DNA from: Candidatus Omnitrophota bacterium
Lineage (GTDB): Bacteria > Omnitrophota > Gorgyraeia > Zapsychrales > Zapsychraceae
Direction of reading: 5' to 3'
Assembly: GCA_018812705.1 (NCBI GenBank)
Contig: JAHJCZ010000131.1
Location: forward strand, 1 to 47,151
Length of the DNA stretch: 47,151 nucleotides
Shown here: one piece after another, positions 37,702 to 47,151 of the stretch
How the letters are laid out: each line of letters begins with the position of its first letter
Numbering within the stretch: the first letter of the stretch is position 1
Notes under the pieces: model-generated
The model's database searches: none
The model's input: only the letters and a program-made list of their open reading frames with translations
What the model was told of the DNA's origin: nothing
Position numbers and translations under genes: made by a program

Positions 37702-38736
37702 TTAAGCATTAAAAACTATTTTTCTTTTATTATCTTTAACAACTTCCCCAATACTAAAAAACTTTATTCTCTTTTTCTTCAAGAACTTCTCAACTTCACC
37801 CGCAATTCTCTTATCAACAACAATAGCCAAACCAATACCCATGTTAAAGGTCCTATACATTTCTTTTTCATCAATCTTACCGGAATTCTGAACGATCTCA
37901 AAGATCTTCGGGATTACCCAGCTACCTTTATTAATTGAAAAACATTTCCCTAGAGGAAGCACTTTTGTTAATTTCTCGTAAAAAGCCCCGCCTGTAATAT
38001 GCGCAATTGCCTTGATATTCTTTGACGATCTAGCTGCCTCATTCTCAAACTTTTCTAATATCACTAAAATTTCTTTTGCATATATCTTTGTCGGTTCCAG
38101 TATTTCTTTTGCATATTTCTTTTGCTGTGAAGAAGACAATGCCCTGCGCACCAAGGAATATCCATTTGAATGAAATCCGCTGGAAGGCAAACCAATAACC
38201 CTATCACCCGCCTTAATATCTGAACCATCGATTATCTTAGACTTCTCTACAATACCAACAGCAAAACCGGCAAGGTCATAGTCATCTTTTTTATACATGC
38301 CCGGCATCTCCGCCGTTTCGCCGCCGATCAATGCACATCCAGATTGTTTACATCCCGCTGCAATGCCTTTCACAACATCCTTAAGCACTTTAGGATCAAG
38401 TTTTCCACAAGCGATATAGTCCAAAAAGAACAGCGGTTTTGCTCCAACACACAAGATATCATTAACATTCATTGCAACAAGATCAATACCGACGGTATCA
38501 TGCTTCCCAATTGCATTTGCGATCAGCAGCTTTGTACCTACTCCATCCGTAGAAGAAACCAGAACTGGATCCTTATATTTCTTAACATCAAGACCAAAAA
38601 GTGCCCCGAAAGAACCTTTTCTATTCAATACAGCAGAACTCATCGTGCTCGCAACATGCCCCTTAATGCTTGAGACAAAATCATTAGCTTTTGTTATATC
38701 CACACCAGCTGTTTTATAACTAATTTTATTTTTCAT
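37702..38736 (-). CDS. purM: Phosphoribosylformylglycinamidine cyclo-ligase
   Basis: YKTAGVDITKAND...LVSSTDGVGTKLLIA...GGETAEMPGMY. Confidence 0.97.
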   Translation of the reverse strand: MKNKISYKTAGVDITKANDFVSSIKGHVASTMSSAVLNRKGSFGALFGLDVKKYKDPVLVSSTDGVGTKLLIANAIGKHDTVGIDLVAMNVNDILCVGAKPLFFLDYIACGKLDPKVLKDVVKGIAAGCKQSGCALIGGETAEMPGMYKKDDYDLAGFAVGIVEKSKIIDGSDIKAGDRVIGLPSSGFHSNGYSLVRRALSSSQQKKYAKEILEPTKIYAKEILVILEKFENEAARSSKNIKAIAHITGGAFYEKLTKVLPLGKCFSINKGSWVIPKIFEIVQNSGKIDEKEMYRTFNMGIGLAIVVDKRIAGEVEKFLKKKRIKFFSIGEVVKDNKRKIVFNA

Positions 38737-38743
38737 AATAAAT

Positions 38744-39961
38744 TTATTTTAAAGGATTAACTAATCTTCCTAAAAACAAAATGCTTCCTGTTTTACTCTC
38801 TTTGATCAAGAACATGAATGGATGATCTGCTAAAAATATCGGAGTTGCAGCAGCCATACTCCTAAGCGTCATAACAACAGCTGTTGCCGCAGCTGCCTCT
38901 GTTCCCTTCTCATCAACATCAACAAAAGCCTTATGAATAATCTTTGAAATATACAGCAAATCCGTGCCATCTATCCCTGAAAAATCTGAATTCGAACTGA
39001 AAGCATCAGGCATACCCATTGAACTTAGATTGTCTTTCAACTCAAATTTTGATTCCAGCTTAAATTTAGGAAGAAAAACTTTAATCTCTTGTTCCCCTAA
39101 ATCCGATATCCACATATTCAGATTTTCAATGCTTAACACTTCCTCAATTGTAGACAATCCTTCCTTTTCTTTAGGAAGAAGAACAACCATTGACACTTCC
39201 TCACCCTTATATGGCAATTCTAAAACCATCAAAGAATCATTTTCCATATATTTAAACTCTTCCTCCTGATACATCAGCGAAGCAATAACTGAATCTGCTT
39301 CTGTAAGCCAAAATTCTTTGTCTTTTGTGTCGATCTCCTTAAACCCTTCTAACCAATCACCTTTAAAATAGATCGCATTTGTTAACACCAATCGTGTTAA
39401 GGAATCTACAGCTCCTGGCGCAAGCAGGTCCATTATCTTATTATTCGTTTTATCTTTAACCCAACCATTAATTTCCAATCGCGCGTCTTCATATGAGTTC
39501 GAAAAATCTACTGTCTTAAATGCTGCTGAATAATTTGACCCAACCAAACTGAGGTATTCATCCAAAAAGATATATTCTTTTTCCAACCATAGTGCATTTG
39601 CAATGTTTAGCTGAACATCCCCCATTTCTTCAACCGCATTTATTTTACCTTCCAGTTCACCAAATGCTTTATGCAAGGAGTCCTGTCCAAGATCAAAATG
39701 AAGAACTTCAGCTATTTCTACCTCAGTATTACCTCGTGCCCCAGCATAAGTCATTGCAAGCGCTGTCGAAATACTATATGGCGAAAAGAACAAGTTCCCG
39801 TCCTCATCTTTAAGCTCTTTATAAAGATCAATGGCAAAACCATTATTGCCATTGACTAGCGAGCTTATTTCTTTATCTGATGCAAACACCTTACTGCTTA
39901 TTACACAACAATAAGCAAAAGCAATCATCAACAATGCATTAAAAATATTTTTCCTATTCAT
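38744..39961 (-). CDS. Serpin-family serine protease inhibitor (secreted)
   Basis: NLFFSPYSISTALAMTYAGARGNTEVEIAEVL; HKAFVDVDEKGTEAAAATAVVM; ADHPFMFLIKESKTGSILFLGRLVNP. Confidence 0.97.
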   Translation of the reverse strand: MNRKNIFNALLMIAFAYCCVISSKVFASDKEISSLVNGNNGFAIDLYKELKDEDGNLFFSPYSISTALAMTYAGARGNTEVEIAEVLHFDLGQDSLHKAFGELEGKINAVEEMGDVQLNIANALWLEKEYIFLDEYLSLVGSNYSAAFKTVDFSNSYEDARLEINGWVKDKTNNKIMDLLAPGAVDSLTRLVLTNAIYFKGDWLEGFKEIDTKDKEFWLTEADSVIASLMYQEEEFKYMENDSLMVLELPYKGEEVSMVVLLPKEKEGLSTIEEVLSIENLNMWISDLGEQEIKVFLPKFKLESKFELKDNLSSMGMPDAFSSNSDFSGIDGTDLLYISKIIHKAFVDVDEKGTEAAAATAVVMTLRSMAAATPIFLADHPFMFLIKESKTGSILFLGRLVNPLK

Positions 39962-39986
39962 ATTAAATCTCTAATATTAAACATCT

Positions 39987-40799
39987 TTACAATAAAGTTG
40001 TCTTAACATAGTTCACGCCATTTTTAAAAATCATTGAGCCTTCACCATATTTGCTTTGCTTTTCTTTACGCGTCCAAAATGGATGGTGTTCAAAAAGAAA
40101 ATGCCTCTCAGGATGCGGCATCAATCCCAGAACTCGACCAGTTATATCCGTTATTCCCGCTATATTATCAACAGAACCATTTGGATTCTGAGGATACACT
40201 GGTGCCTCTCCATACTGGGAGCAATATCTAAATGCTACCTGCCCATTATCTGTCAGACTTTTAAGGACAGCACCATCTTGCGGAACAAACTTACCCTCAG
40301 CATGTGCAACAGGGAAATAGACTATTTCCTTTAATCCTTTTGTCCACACGCTGTCTCCTCTAACTTCCAGATAAGTCCATCTATCTTCAAATTTTGATGA
40401 ATCATTTGAGATCAATGTCACCTTTTGAGAAAGGTACGTCTTGCTTATCTTAGACCCTGTCAAGTTGCCTGGAAGAAAACCAGCCTTTACCAATACTTGA
40501 AAACCATTACAGATACCGATAATAAGTTTTTTATCATTGATAAACTTTATTATGTCCTCTCCTAAATGAATGCGCAATTCATTAGCCAAGATCCTGCCTG
40601 ATTCAATATCATCGCCATAAGTAAAGCCTCCTGGTATTGCAAGAATATGATAATCAGAAAGGTTGACTTCTCGATTCAAGAGTTTATTTATGTGAACAAG
40701 ATCAACTTTTGCTCCAAAATGCTCAAAAGCAAATCCCGTTTCCTCGTCACAATTTGTTCCCGCTGTTCTTAACACTATTACTTTAGGTGTTTTTGTCAT
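39987..40799 (-). CDS. purQ: Phosphoribosylformylglycinamidine synthase glutaminase subunit
   Basis: VIVLRTAGTNCDEETGFAFE; IPGGFTYGDD; GICNGFQVLVKAG; MPHPERH. Confidence 0.95.
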   Translation of the reverse strand: MTKTPKVIVLRTAGTNCDEETGFAFEHFGAKVDLVHINKLLNREVNLSDYHILAIPGGFTYGDDIESGRILANELRIHLGEDIIKFINDKKLIIGICNGFQVLVKAGFLPGNLTGSKISKTYLSQKVTLISNDSSKFEDRWTYLEVRGDSVWTKGLKEIVYFPVAHAEGKFVPQDGAVLKSLTDNGQVAFRYCSQYGEAPVYPQNPNGSVDNIAGITDITGRVLGLMPHPERHFLFEHHPFWTRKEKQSKYGEGSMIFKNGVNYVKTTLL

Positions 40800-40842
40800 A
40801 TTAACTATTGCCTCGAACATACCGCAGTCCGTTTATAAGGCT

Positions 40843-41565
40843 TCATTTCTTCTTGATTAATTTTTTCTTTTTACCTTTTTGTGGTGTCTTGTAAAAATCA
40901 TTGACGATCTTCAATACATCTTTTGGTGAATCAACTATCTGAAATAGATCAAGATCTTCCGCATCAATATTTCCAGCTTTCAGCATAGAATCTCTTAGCC
41001 AATCTACTAGTCCAGTCCAAAACTCACTTCCATAAAAGATAACAGGCAATTTTGGCATTCGCCTTGTCTGTTTCAAAGTCAAACTTTCAAAAAGCTCATC
41101 TAATGTTCCAAATCCTCCGGGAAAAATAATAAAAGCTTTTGCATATTTCAAGAACATTACTTTCCTACAAAAAAAATAATGGAAATTAACCAACTTATTT
41201 ATATAAGGATTAGGCTTTTGCTCAAAAGGAAGATCAATATTCAAACCTATTGACAATCCGCCTGCTTCTGTAGCACCTTTGTTCCCTGCCTCCATTGCGC
41301 CAGGCCCGCCGCCTGTAATAATTGCATAACCTTGCTTAGAAAGCAGTTTAGCTGTTTCATCACAAGCCTTATACCACCTATGAGTTTTCTTTGTTCTTGC
41401 AGAACCAAAAATAGTCACAGCAGGACCTATCTTAGATAATTCATGAAAGCCATCTACAAATTCCGCCATAATACGAAAGATCCTCCAAGGATCTTCCATC
41501 TTCAAATCTTCCATTTTTAATTGTTCTTCTGTCGCTTCTATTGTCACTCTAAATTTATCTCCCAT
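40843..41565 (-). CDS. LOG-family (TIGR00730) Rossmann-fold protein
   Basis: VTIFGSARTKK...IITGGGPGAMEAGNKGA...IIFPGGFGTLDELFE. Confidence 0.95.
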   Translation of the reverse strand: MGDKFRVTIEATEEQLKMEDLKMEDPWRIFRIMAEFVDGFHELSKIGPAVTIFGSARTKKTHRWYKACDETAKLLSKQGYAIITGGGPGAMEAGNKGATEAGGLSIGLNIDLPFEQKPNPYINKLVNFHYFFCRKVMFLKYAKAFIIFPGGFGTLDELFESLTLKQTRRMPKLPVIFYGSEFWTGLVDWLRDSMLKAGNIDAEDLDLFQIVDSPKDVLKIVNDFYKTPQKGKKKKLIKKK

Positions 41566-41606
41566 TTTTGAGCTCCTGTATTAAAGATTTGAGTTCATGA
41601 CATTCT

Positions 41607-44531
41607 TTACCATCGTAATGGTTTTTGCCACGCTTCCTTTAAATCTTGTATGTACAAATTAGCGCATACCTCATCTTTCCTGCCATATACTATAAACTCT
41701 GGAGTTTCTTCAACCTGACCGATAACTCCACAAGATATACCTTCAAGAAGCTTTTCAAATTTCTTTTGATTTTCTTTTGTTACCTCTACGACAAATCTTG
41801 AATTTGATTCTGAGAAAAAAACTTTATCGCTACGAATATCCTCGCCCTTATAAGGAACCTTATCAAGACGGATAGTTGCTCCTAACATACCGCTAAAAGC
41901 CATCTCTGCCAATGCAACACCTAAACCACCTTCTGAGCAATCATGTATTGATCTCACCAAACCATTAGAAACAGCTTTGTTCAATGCCTTGAAACTTTTC
42001 ATAGCTTTTTTAGTATTTACTTTAGGAACAGTCGCCCCAAGACAATCAAATGTATCAAGATATATGGATCCTCCCATCTCATCATAGGTTTCTCCGATAC
42101 AGTAGATCAAATTACCGCTTTCCTTAAAATCCATTGTTACTGTTTTGGTAACATCATCAACAATACCAATTGCCGATATCAACACAGTTCCCGGAATAGC
42201 AATAGATTTTTTGCCGTCAGAATATTCATTATAAAGACTATCCTTACCTGAAATAAATGGCACTTGATATCCAACCGCCGTCTTGTAGCATCCTTCAGCT
42301 GCCCTGACCAATGAACCTAAACGATCAGGTTTATCAGGATTACCCCAGCAGAAATTGTCTAGGATCGCTATCCTATCAACATCCCCTCCAACAGCAACAA
42401 TTTGTCTAACAGCTTCATCAATACAGGATGCGGCCATCCAGAAAGGATCGATCTTACCATACTGAGCATTGATCCCATTAGATATAGCAATTCCCTTTAG
42501 ACTTCCAAGCTTCGGGGTTATAACACTTGCATCTGAGGGACCATCACAATTGACGCCTACTAAAGGTTTAATAATGCTCCCACCTTGAACTTCATGGTCG
42601 TATTGACGGATAACCCATTCTTTCGAGCAAACATTATAATGAGAAAGAACTTCCAACAATTTATCATTAAGACTTGCTTGTAAAGGAATTATCGGGGTTT
42701 TGATCTTTGGCTCTGCCCATAGTGCCTCTTTAGTGATTTTTGGATTTCCTTCATACAAGAATTCCATATCAATATCGCAAACTTGATATCCTTTATAGAA
42801 AAGCTCAAGTTTCTTATTGCCTGTAAATTCTCCAATAACTGTCGCCTCGACATTCTCATCGGCAAAAACTTCCAGCATCTTTTTTACATTCTTTGGCTTG
42901 ACAGAAAAAACCATTCTTTCCTGAGATTCAGAGATCCAAATTTCTTCATAGTTTAAGCCGTCATATTTTAAAGGCACTTTTTCAAGATCGACCCTGACGC
43001 CTAATTCTTCTCCCATCTCTCCAACAGCACTTGATAGTCCGCCAGCGCCACAATCGGTAACTGCTGTATAAAGATCCTTATCTCTCGCAATGACCAAGGC
43101 ATCGAGTACTTTCTTTTCTTGAATTGGGTCGCCTATCTGAACCGCACCTGAAGATACGACCTCTGACTCAGTTGTAAGCTCACCGGACGAAAATGTTGCG
43201 CCATGAATTCCATCACGCCCTGTTTTTCCTCCAGCTACAACAACCAGATCACCTTTAAGCACTTTCTTAAACACTTTATCTTTAGGCATAATTCCAACGT
43301 TGCCACAATAAACCAACGGATTTCCCACATATTTCTTATCGAAAATGATCGAACCATTAACCGTCGGAATACCCATCTTATTACCATAATCCCTAACTCC
43401 GCTAACTACACCTTTCATGACTCTTTTTGGATGCAATGTTCCTAGGGGTAAATCTTTAAAAGCCATATCAGGCGGGGCAAAACAAAATACATCTGTACAA
43501 CAAATTGGTTTTGCACCCAAACCAGTTCCTAAAATATCACGTATGACCCCACCAATACCCGTATTAGCGCCACCAAAAGGTTCTAGCGCTGATGGATGAT
43601 TATGAGTCTCCGCCTTAAAACAAATATTTGAATCCTCATCAAATCTTATTACACCAGCATTATCATGAAACACTGAAACACACCAAGACTTATTGATCTC
43701 TGTTGTTGCTTTTATGATCGTAGATTTAAGAAGGTTCCTTACTGTTTTTGTCTTTTGAACTCCGTTTACAGTATACTGATACTTAATATCCCCCCTAAAA
43801 GTCTTATGATAGCAATGCTCACTCCATGTCTGGGCAACTGTTTCCAATTCGCAATCAGTAGGATTTCTTTTTAATTTCTTGAAATACTTTTGTATCGTCT
43901 TCATTTCATTCAAATTTAAAAAGAGCTGTCCTTCCTGACTTAACTTCATTAATTTCTTGTCGTTTGCGCCAAGAAGCTCGACTTTAACAACTTCAACTTC
44001 TTGCTCCAAATTCCTTTTTGAACTTTTCTTCAGCTCAAAAAAACTGACAACATGTTGTATTAATTTATTCGCTAAAACCTTTTCAACAATAAGGTCTAGT
44101 TCTTTTGCAGATATCTTTCCGGTAAGAATATACTCCTTCGCTGTGCTGACAGACTCAACCCCCTCAATCCCAAGGTCAATGATCCCCTTCATAGTAGAAT
44201 GCTCAACAGGATCCATAACACCAGGATTATATGCTATTTCTACAATATTTTCATCGGACTGTGTTTTTTGATGAGTAAGTTTTTGACAATCAGCACACTC
44301 ATATTTCTGTGTGATCTTATCGACAAGCAACTCGTTGCAGATCGTTTGTATCTGAGATTTTGTTAAGCTACCGCTTATATTGTATATTTGAGCAACTTCA
44401 ACTTTTGATACCGAAGCAATACCCATATCAACAATGGACTTCTCTATTGACTCTCCTAAAGAATCAAAAACCCCTTTTTTATGTCTTATTTCTATTCGCC
44501 AGTTCATATATTTGATTAAATTTAAAATCAA
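41607..44531 (-). CDS. purL: PurL with N-terminal PurS-like repeats
   Basis: Two PurS-like units (KKGVFDSLGESIEKSIVDMGI, NPGVMDPVEHSTMKGIIDLGI), then PurL: ETVAQTWSEHCYHKTFRG, ETHNHPSALEPFGGANTGIGGVIRD. Confidence 0.95.
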   Translation of the reverse strand: MILNLIKYMNWRIEIRHKKGVFDSLGESIEKSIVDMGIASVSKVEVAQIYNISGSLTKSQIQTICNELLVDKITQKYECADCQKLTHQKTQSDENIVEIAYNPGVMDPVEHSTMKGIIDLGIEGVESVSTAKEYILTGKISAKELDLIVEKVLANKLIQHVVSFFELKKSSKRNLEQEVEVVKVELLGANDKKLMKLSQEGQLFLNLNEMKTIQKYFKKLKRNPTDCELETVAQTWSEHCYHKTFRGDIKYQYTVNGVQKTKTVRNLLKSTIIKATTEINKSWCVSVFHDNAGVIRFDEDSNICFKAETHNHPSALEPFGGANTGIGGVIRDILGTGLGAKPICCTDVFCFAPPDMAFKDLPLGTLHPKRVMKGVVSGVRDYGNKMGIPTVNGSIIFDKKYVGNPLVYCGNVGIMPKDKVFKKVLKGDLVVVAGGKTGRDGIHGATFSSGELTTESEVVSSGAVQIGDPIQEKKVLDALVIARDKDLYTAVTDCGAGGLSSAVGEMGEELGVRVDLEKVPLKYDGLNYEEIWISESQERMVFSVKPKNVKKMLEVFADENVEATVIGEFTGNKKLELFYKGYQVCDIDMEFLYEGNPKITKEALWAEPKIKTPIIPLQASLNDKLLEVLSHYNVCSKEWVIRQYDHEVQGGSIIKPLVGVNCDGPSDASVITPKLGSLKGIAISNGINAQYGKIDPFWMAASCIDEAVRQIVAVGGDVDRIAILDNFCWGNPDKPDRLGSLVRAAEGCYKTAVGYQVPFISGKDSLYNEYSDGKKSIAIPGTVLISAIGIVDDVTKTVTMDFKESGNLIYCIGETYDEMGGSIYLDTFDCLGATVPKVNTKKAMKSFKALNKAVSNGLVRSIHDCSEGGLGVALAEMAFSGMLGATIRLDKVPYKGEDIRSDKVFFSESNSRFVVEVTKENQKKFEKLLEGISCGVIGQVEETPEFIVYGRKDEVCANLYIQDLKEAWQKPLRW

Positions 44532-44533
44532 CG

Positions 44534-44630
44534 GCTAAAGATCAAACGTCTTAAAGTCAAGCGTCCTTAATTTTAGAGGGAAGGCCTCTTCAGTCGACGG
44601 GAATAAAGACGTATCCTTAAGATCTTTAGC
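44534..44630. other. Intra-operon structured element (nested inverted repeat) between purC and purL
   Basis: GCTAAAGATC...GATCTTTAGC ends with inner ACGTCTT/AAGACGT arms. Confidence 0.6.
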
Positions 44631-44656
44631 TTTGATTGTCTTGTTATAAAAAGTGT

Positions 44657-45361
44657 TTATTTACTAACTCTGCTCAAAACTTCTTGATATGCCTCTTCAA
44701 CATTACCAAGGTCATGTCTAAAGCGGTCTTTATCTAGCCTTTTACCTGTGCCGATTTCCCAAAGCCTACAAGTATCTGGAGATATTTCATCAGCGAGGAT
44801 AATGCCTCCTTTGAACCTGCCAAACTCTAATTTAAAATCAATAAGTTCTAGATTTAGATTTGCAAAGAATTTACTCATCAGGGCATTGATCTTCAAAGCT
44901 ATTTCTTTTATCTTATCAAGTTCTTCTTGAGTAGCTAATTCAAGAGCTATTATATGACACTCATTCATCAAAGGATCATTAAGGTCATCTCTTTTGTAAC
45001 AGAACTCTAAAACAGAAATTGGAAGCTTTTTCCCTTCTTCAACACCAAGATTTCTACAAAGAGAACCAGCAGCTTTGTTTCTAACAACAACTTCAACAGG
45101 GACAATAGATACTTTTTTAATAAGCATCTCTCTATCGCTAAGCATTTTCTCGTAGTGAGTTACAATTCCTTCACTTTCAAGAAACTCAAAGATTTTCGTT
45201 GATATCTTGTTGTTCATTACTCCTTTGTCTACAACTGTTCCTTTTTTTGCTGCATTAAAAGCTGTAGCATCATCTTTAAAATACTGGATCAACTTATCTG
45301 GATCATCCGTTTTATAAAGAATCTTTGCTTTACCTTCATAGATCTTGTCTCTTTTTTCCAT
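44657..45361 (-). CDS. purC: Phosphoribosylaminoimidazole-succinocarboxamide synthase
   Basis: IYEGKAKILYKTDDPDKLIQYFKDDATAFNAAKK. Confidence 0.98.
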   Translation of the reverse strand: MEKRDKIYEGKAKILYKTDDPDKLIQYFKDDATAFNAAKKGTVVDKGVMNNKISTKIFEFLESEGIVTHYEKMLSDREMLIKKVSIVPVEVVVRNKAAGSLCRNLGVEEGKKLPISVLEFCYKRDDLNDPLMNECHIIALELATQEELDKIKEIALKINALMSKFFANLNLELIDFKLEFGRFKGGIILADEISPDTCRLWEIGTGKRLDKDRFRHDLGNVEEAYQEVLSRVSK

Positions 45362-46656
45362 TATTTTAACCCCACTCTTTTAAAGATCATGTCAACATGA
45401 CGAGTGTAGTATTTTATATCAAAACATGCATCGATCTCACCTGCTTTAAGATATTTTCTTACTTTCCTATCTCTACACAGAATGTCCTTAAAGCTAGATG
45501 TTTCATTCCAAACCTGCATAGCACAGCGCTGAATTATTTCATAAGCAGCTTCACGAGTTAAGCCTTTTTTCATCAACTCAAGCAATACTCTTTGTGAATA
45601 GATCAGGCCATTAGTTTTTGTTAAACTTGATATCATGTTCTTTGGATAAACTAATAACCCATCAATAATTGGGGTCAGTTTTTGAAGCATGTAATCTAAA
45701 GCAATCGCGCTATCAGGTAAAATAACACGCTCAACTGATGAATGGCTGATATCTCTTTCATGCCATAAACTAATATTTTCAAAAGCTGCTTGAGCATTTG
45801 CTCTGAGCAGTCTTGACATACCAGATATTCTTTCACAGGTAATAGGATTTCTTTTATGAGGCATAGCTGAAGATCCGATCTGACCCTTAAAGAAAGGCTC
45901 CTCAACTTCTAGGACTTCCGTCTTTTGCAACAAACGAATTTCAGTCGCGATCTTATTAAGCGTACATCCAACTAAAGCTAAGGTTGTAACAAATTGGCAG
46001 TGGTGATCTCTCTGAATGATCTGTGTTGCAATGTTCGCTGGTTTGAGTTCAAGCTTTTCACAAACATATTCTTCAACATAAGGATCAATGTTAGCATAAG
46101 TACCGACAGCTCCAGATAACTTGCCAAACCTGATCATCTCCCTTGCTTGCTCCATTCTATCCAAATTCCGTTTCATCTCGTCGTACCAAACTGCTACTTT
46201 TAAACCAAAAGTAGTAGGCTCAGCATGAACACCATGAGTTCTAGCAATACAAGGAGTATCCTTATGCTTTTTCGCCCTCTGCTTTAAAGCTGTTAGTAGT
46301 TTCTTGACATCAGCAATTATGATATCAGCTGCTTCAACAAGCTGAGCTGACAATGCAGTATCAAGAAGATCAGAAGATGTTAAACCCATGTGCAAATATC
46401 TAGCTTCAGGCCCAATATATGACCCAACATTATTTATAAAAGCAACTATATCGTGCTTCGTTTTTTCTTCAAGCCTTTTTACTTCTTCAATATCAAATTT
46501 TGCATTCTTTTTGATTTTTTCAAGTGATTTTTTAGGAATATGTCCCAACTTACACATAGCTTCACACGCAAGGATTTCAATCTTAAGCATAATCTCCATC
46601 TTGTGTTTTTCAGACCAAACATCGCCCATTTTATACATTGTGTAGCGTTCAATCAT
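45361..46656 (-). CDS. purB: Adenylosuccinate lyase
   Basis: MIERYTMYKMGDVWSEKHK; GQIGSSAMPHKRNPITCERI; one-base overlap with purC. Confidence 0.97.
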   Translation of the reverse strand: MIERYTMYKMGDVWSEKHKMEIMLKIEILACEAMCKLGHIPKKSLEKIKKNAKFDIEEVKRLEEKTKHDIVAFINNVGSYIGPEARYLHMGLTSSDLLDTALSAQLVEAADIIIADVKKLLTALKQRAKKHKDTPCIARTHGVHAEPTTFGLKVAVWYDEMKRNLDRMEQAREMIRFGKLSGAVGTYANIDPYVEEYVCEKLELKPANIATQIIQRDHHCQFVTTLALVGCTLNKIATEIRLLQKTEVLEVEEPFFKGQIGSSAMPHKRNPITCERISGMSRLLRANAQAAFENISLWHERDISHSSVERVILPDSAIALDYMLQKLTPIIDGLLVYPKNMISSLTKTNGLIYSQRVLLELMKKGLTREAAYEIIQRCAMQVWNETSSFKDILCRDRKVRKYLKAGEIDACFDIKYYTRHVDMIFKRVGLK

Positions 46657-46799
46657 ATTTAACTCCTTTTTTGAAAATTATACATGTAGTTCGAAATATT
46701 ACATTCCTCTAAAACAGAAAGAATTTCTTTTTAAACCCAAATTTTAGTTGTCGGTATACTCTAACAAAATTCAGGTCGGAAGGTTTGATAAGCCCACAT

Positions 46800-46828
46800 A
46801 ATATATCAAAGAAAAATTTCGCGGTCAA
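46800..46828 (-). promoter_or_regulatory. Sigma-70-type promoter for the pur operon
   Basis: Minus strand TTGACC - 17 bp - TATATT, about 145 bp upstream of the purB start. Confidence 0.65.
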
Positions 46829-46829
46829 A

Positions 46830-46860
46830 TAAAATTACAAAAAAACATGAGCTTTTACAA
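46830..46860 (-). terminator. Intrinsic terminator just upstream of the pur promoter
   Basis: Minus AGCTTTGTAAAAGCTCATGTTTTTTT. Confidence 0.5.
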
Positions 46861-46868
46861 AGCTAAAT

Positions 46869-47031
46869 CCATAAGATGTTATACAGCAATGTCTTATGTT
46901 TCTATTGAATCATTATATAAAGCCTTCAAAACAATACTTTTTGGGTAAAAATAAAATCAATGTTCAATCTTCTGTTAGACTATTTAATAGGAATGAAAGG
47001 TGGGATAAAACATTACCCAAGAAGGCTTTAT
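46869..47031. other. Candidate structured RNA: nested inverted repeats
   Basis: ATAAAGCCTTC/GAAGGCTTTAT enclosing TTGGGTAA/TTACCCAA, plus hairpin CATAAGA...TCTTATG. Confidence 0.5.
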
Positions 47032-47151
47032 GCTGAAGATGGCACAATATAACAACAAACAAATTAAACCCTTCATTTTGTGATCCTGAATTAATTTTTC
47101 TAATAAAAATCCAGGCTAAAATTTAAACGATTTTATATAATTTGAATATTA

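Noticed and set aside
46657-46800. Purine, ZTP or PRPP riboswitch in the purB leader
   Set aside because: No recognisable conserved core of these riboswitch classes could be identified by eye.

Overview
AT-rich bacterial chromosomal window; gene content and style suggest an Omnitrophica-like lineage, but taxonomy is only an inference. The left ~8.2 kb is an accessory island next to the 3' end of ssrA. It holds a ~650-bp degenerate tandem repeat, nested inverted repeats, a cluster of integron attC sites with five minus-strand cassettes and no recognisable IntI, a generic tyrosine recombinase, and an ORF6N-domain gene. The rest is mostly minus-strand core sequence: ssrA, smpB, tRNA-Leu, lpd, miaA, an ECF sigma/anti-sigma locus, exported and membrane proteins, a FecR-Cys-rich-subtilase, a macro-Nudix fusion, cca, nrdR, glyA, rpiB and a purine operon (purB-C-L-Q-M-D-E) with an embedded serpin. 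The strongest candidate for an undescribed system is at 7025-8063. Seven intergenic palindromes flank the ORF6N gene, and an eighth, perfect 29-bp palindrome lies inside it and encodes LRCQFGTLK. Each intergenic palindrome decodes, in one frame on at least one strand, to a variant of that same peptide motif (RCQFGTLK, WSQIAT, WCQNVT, RCHFGTS, LISQFGISK, LTSQFATSR, RSHIVTS).
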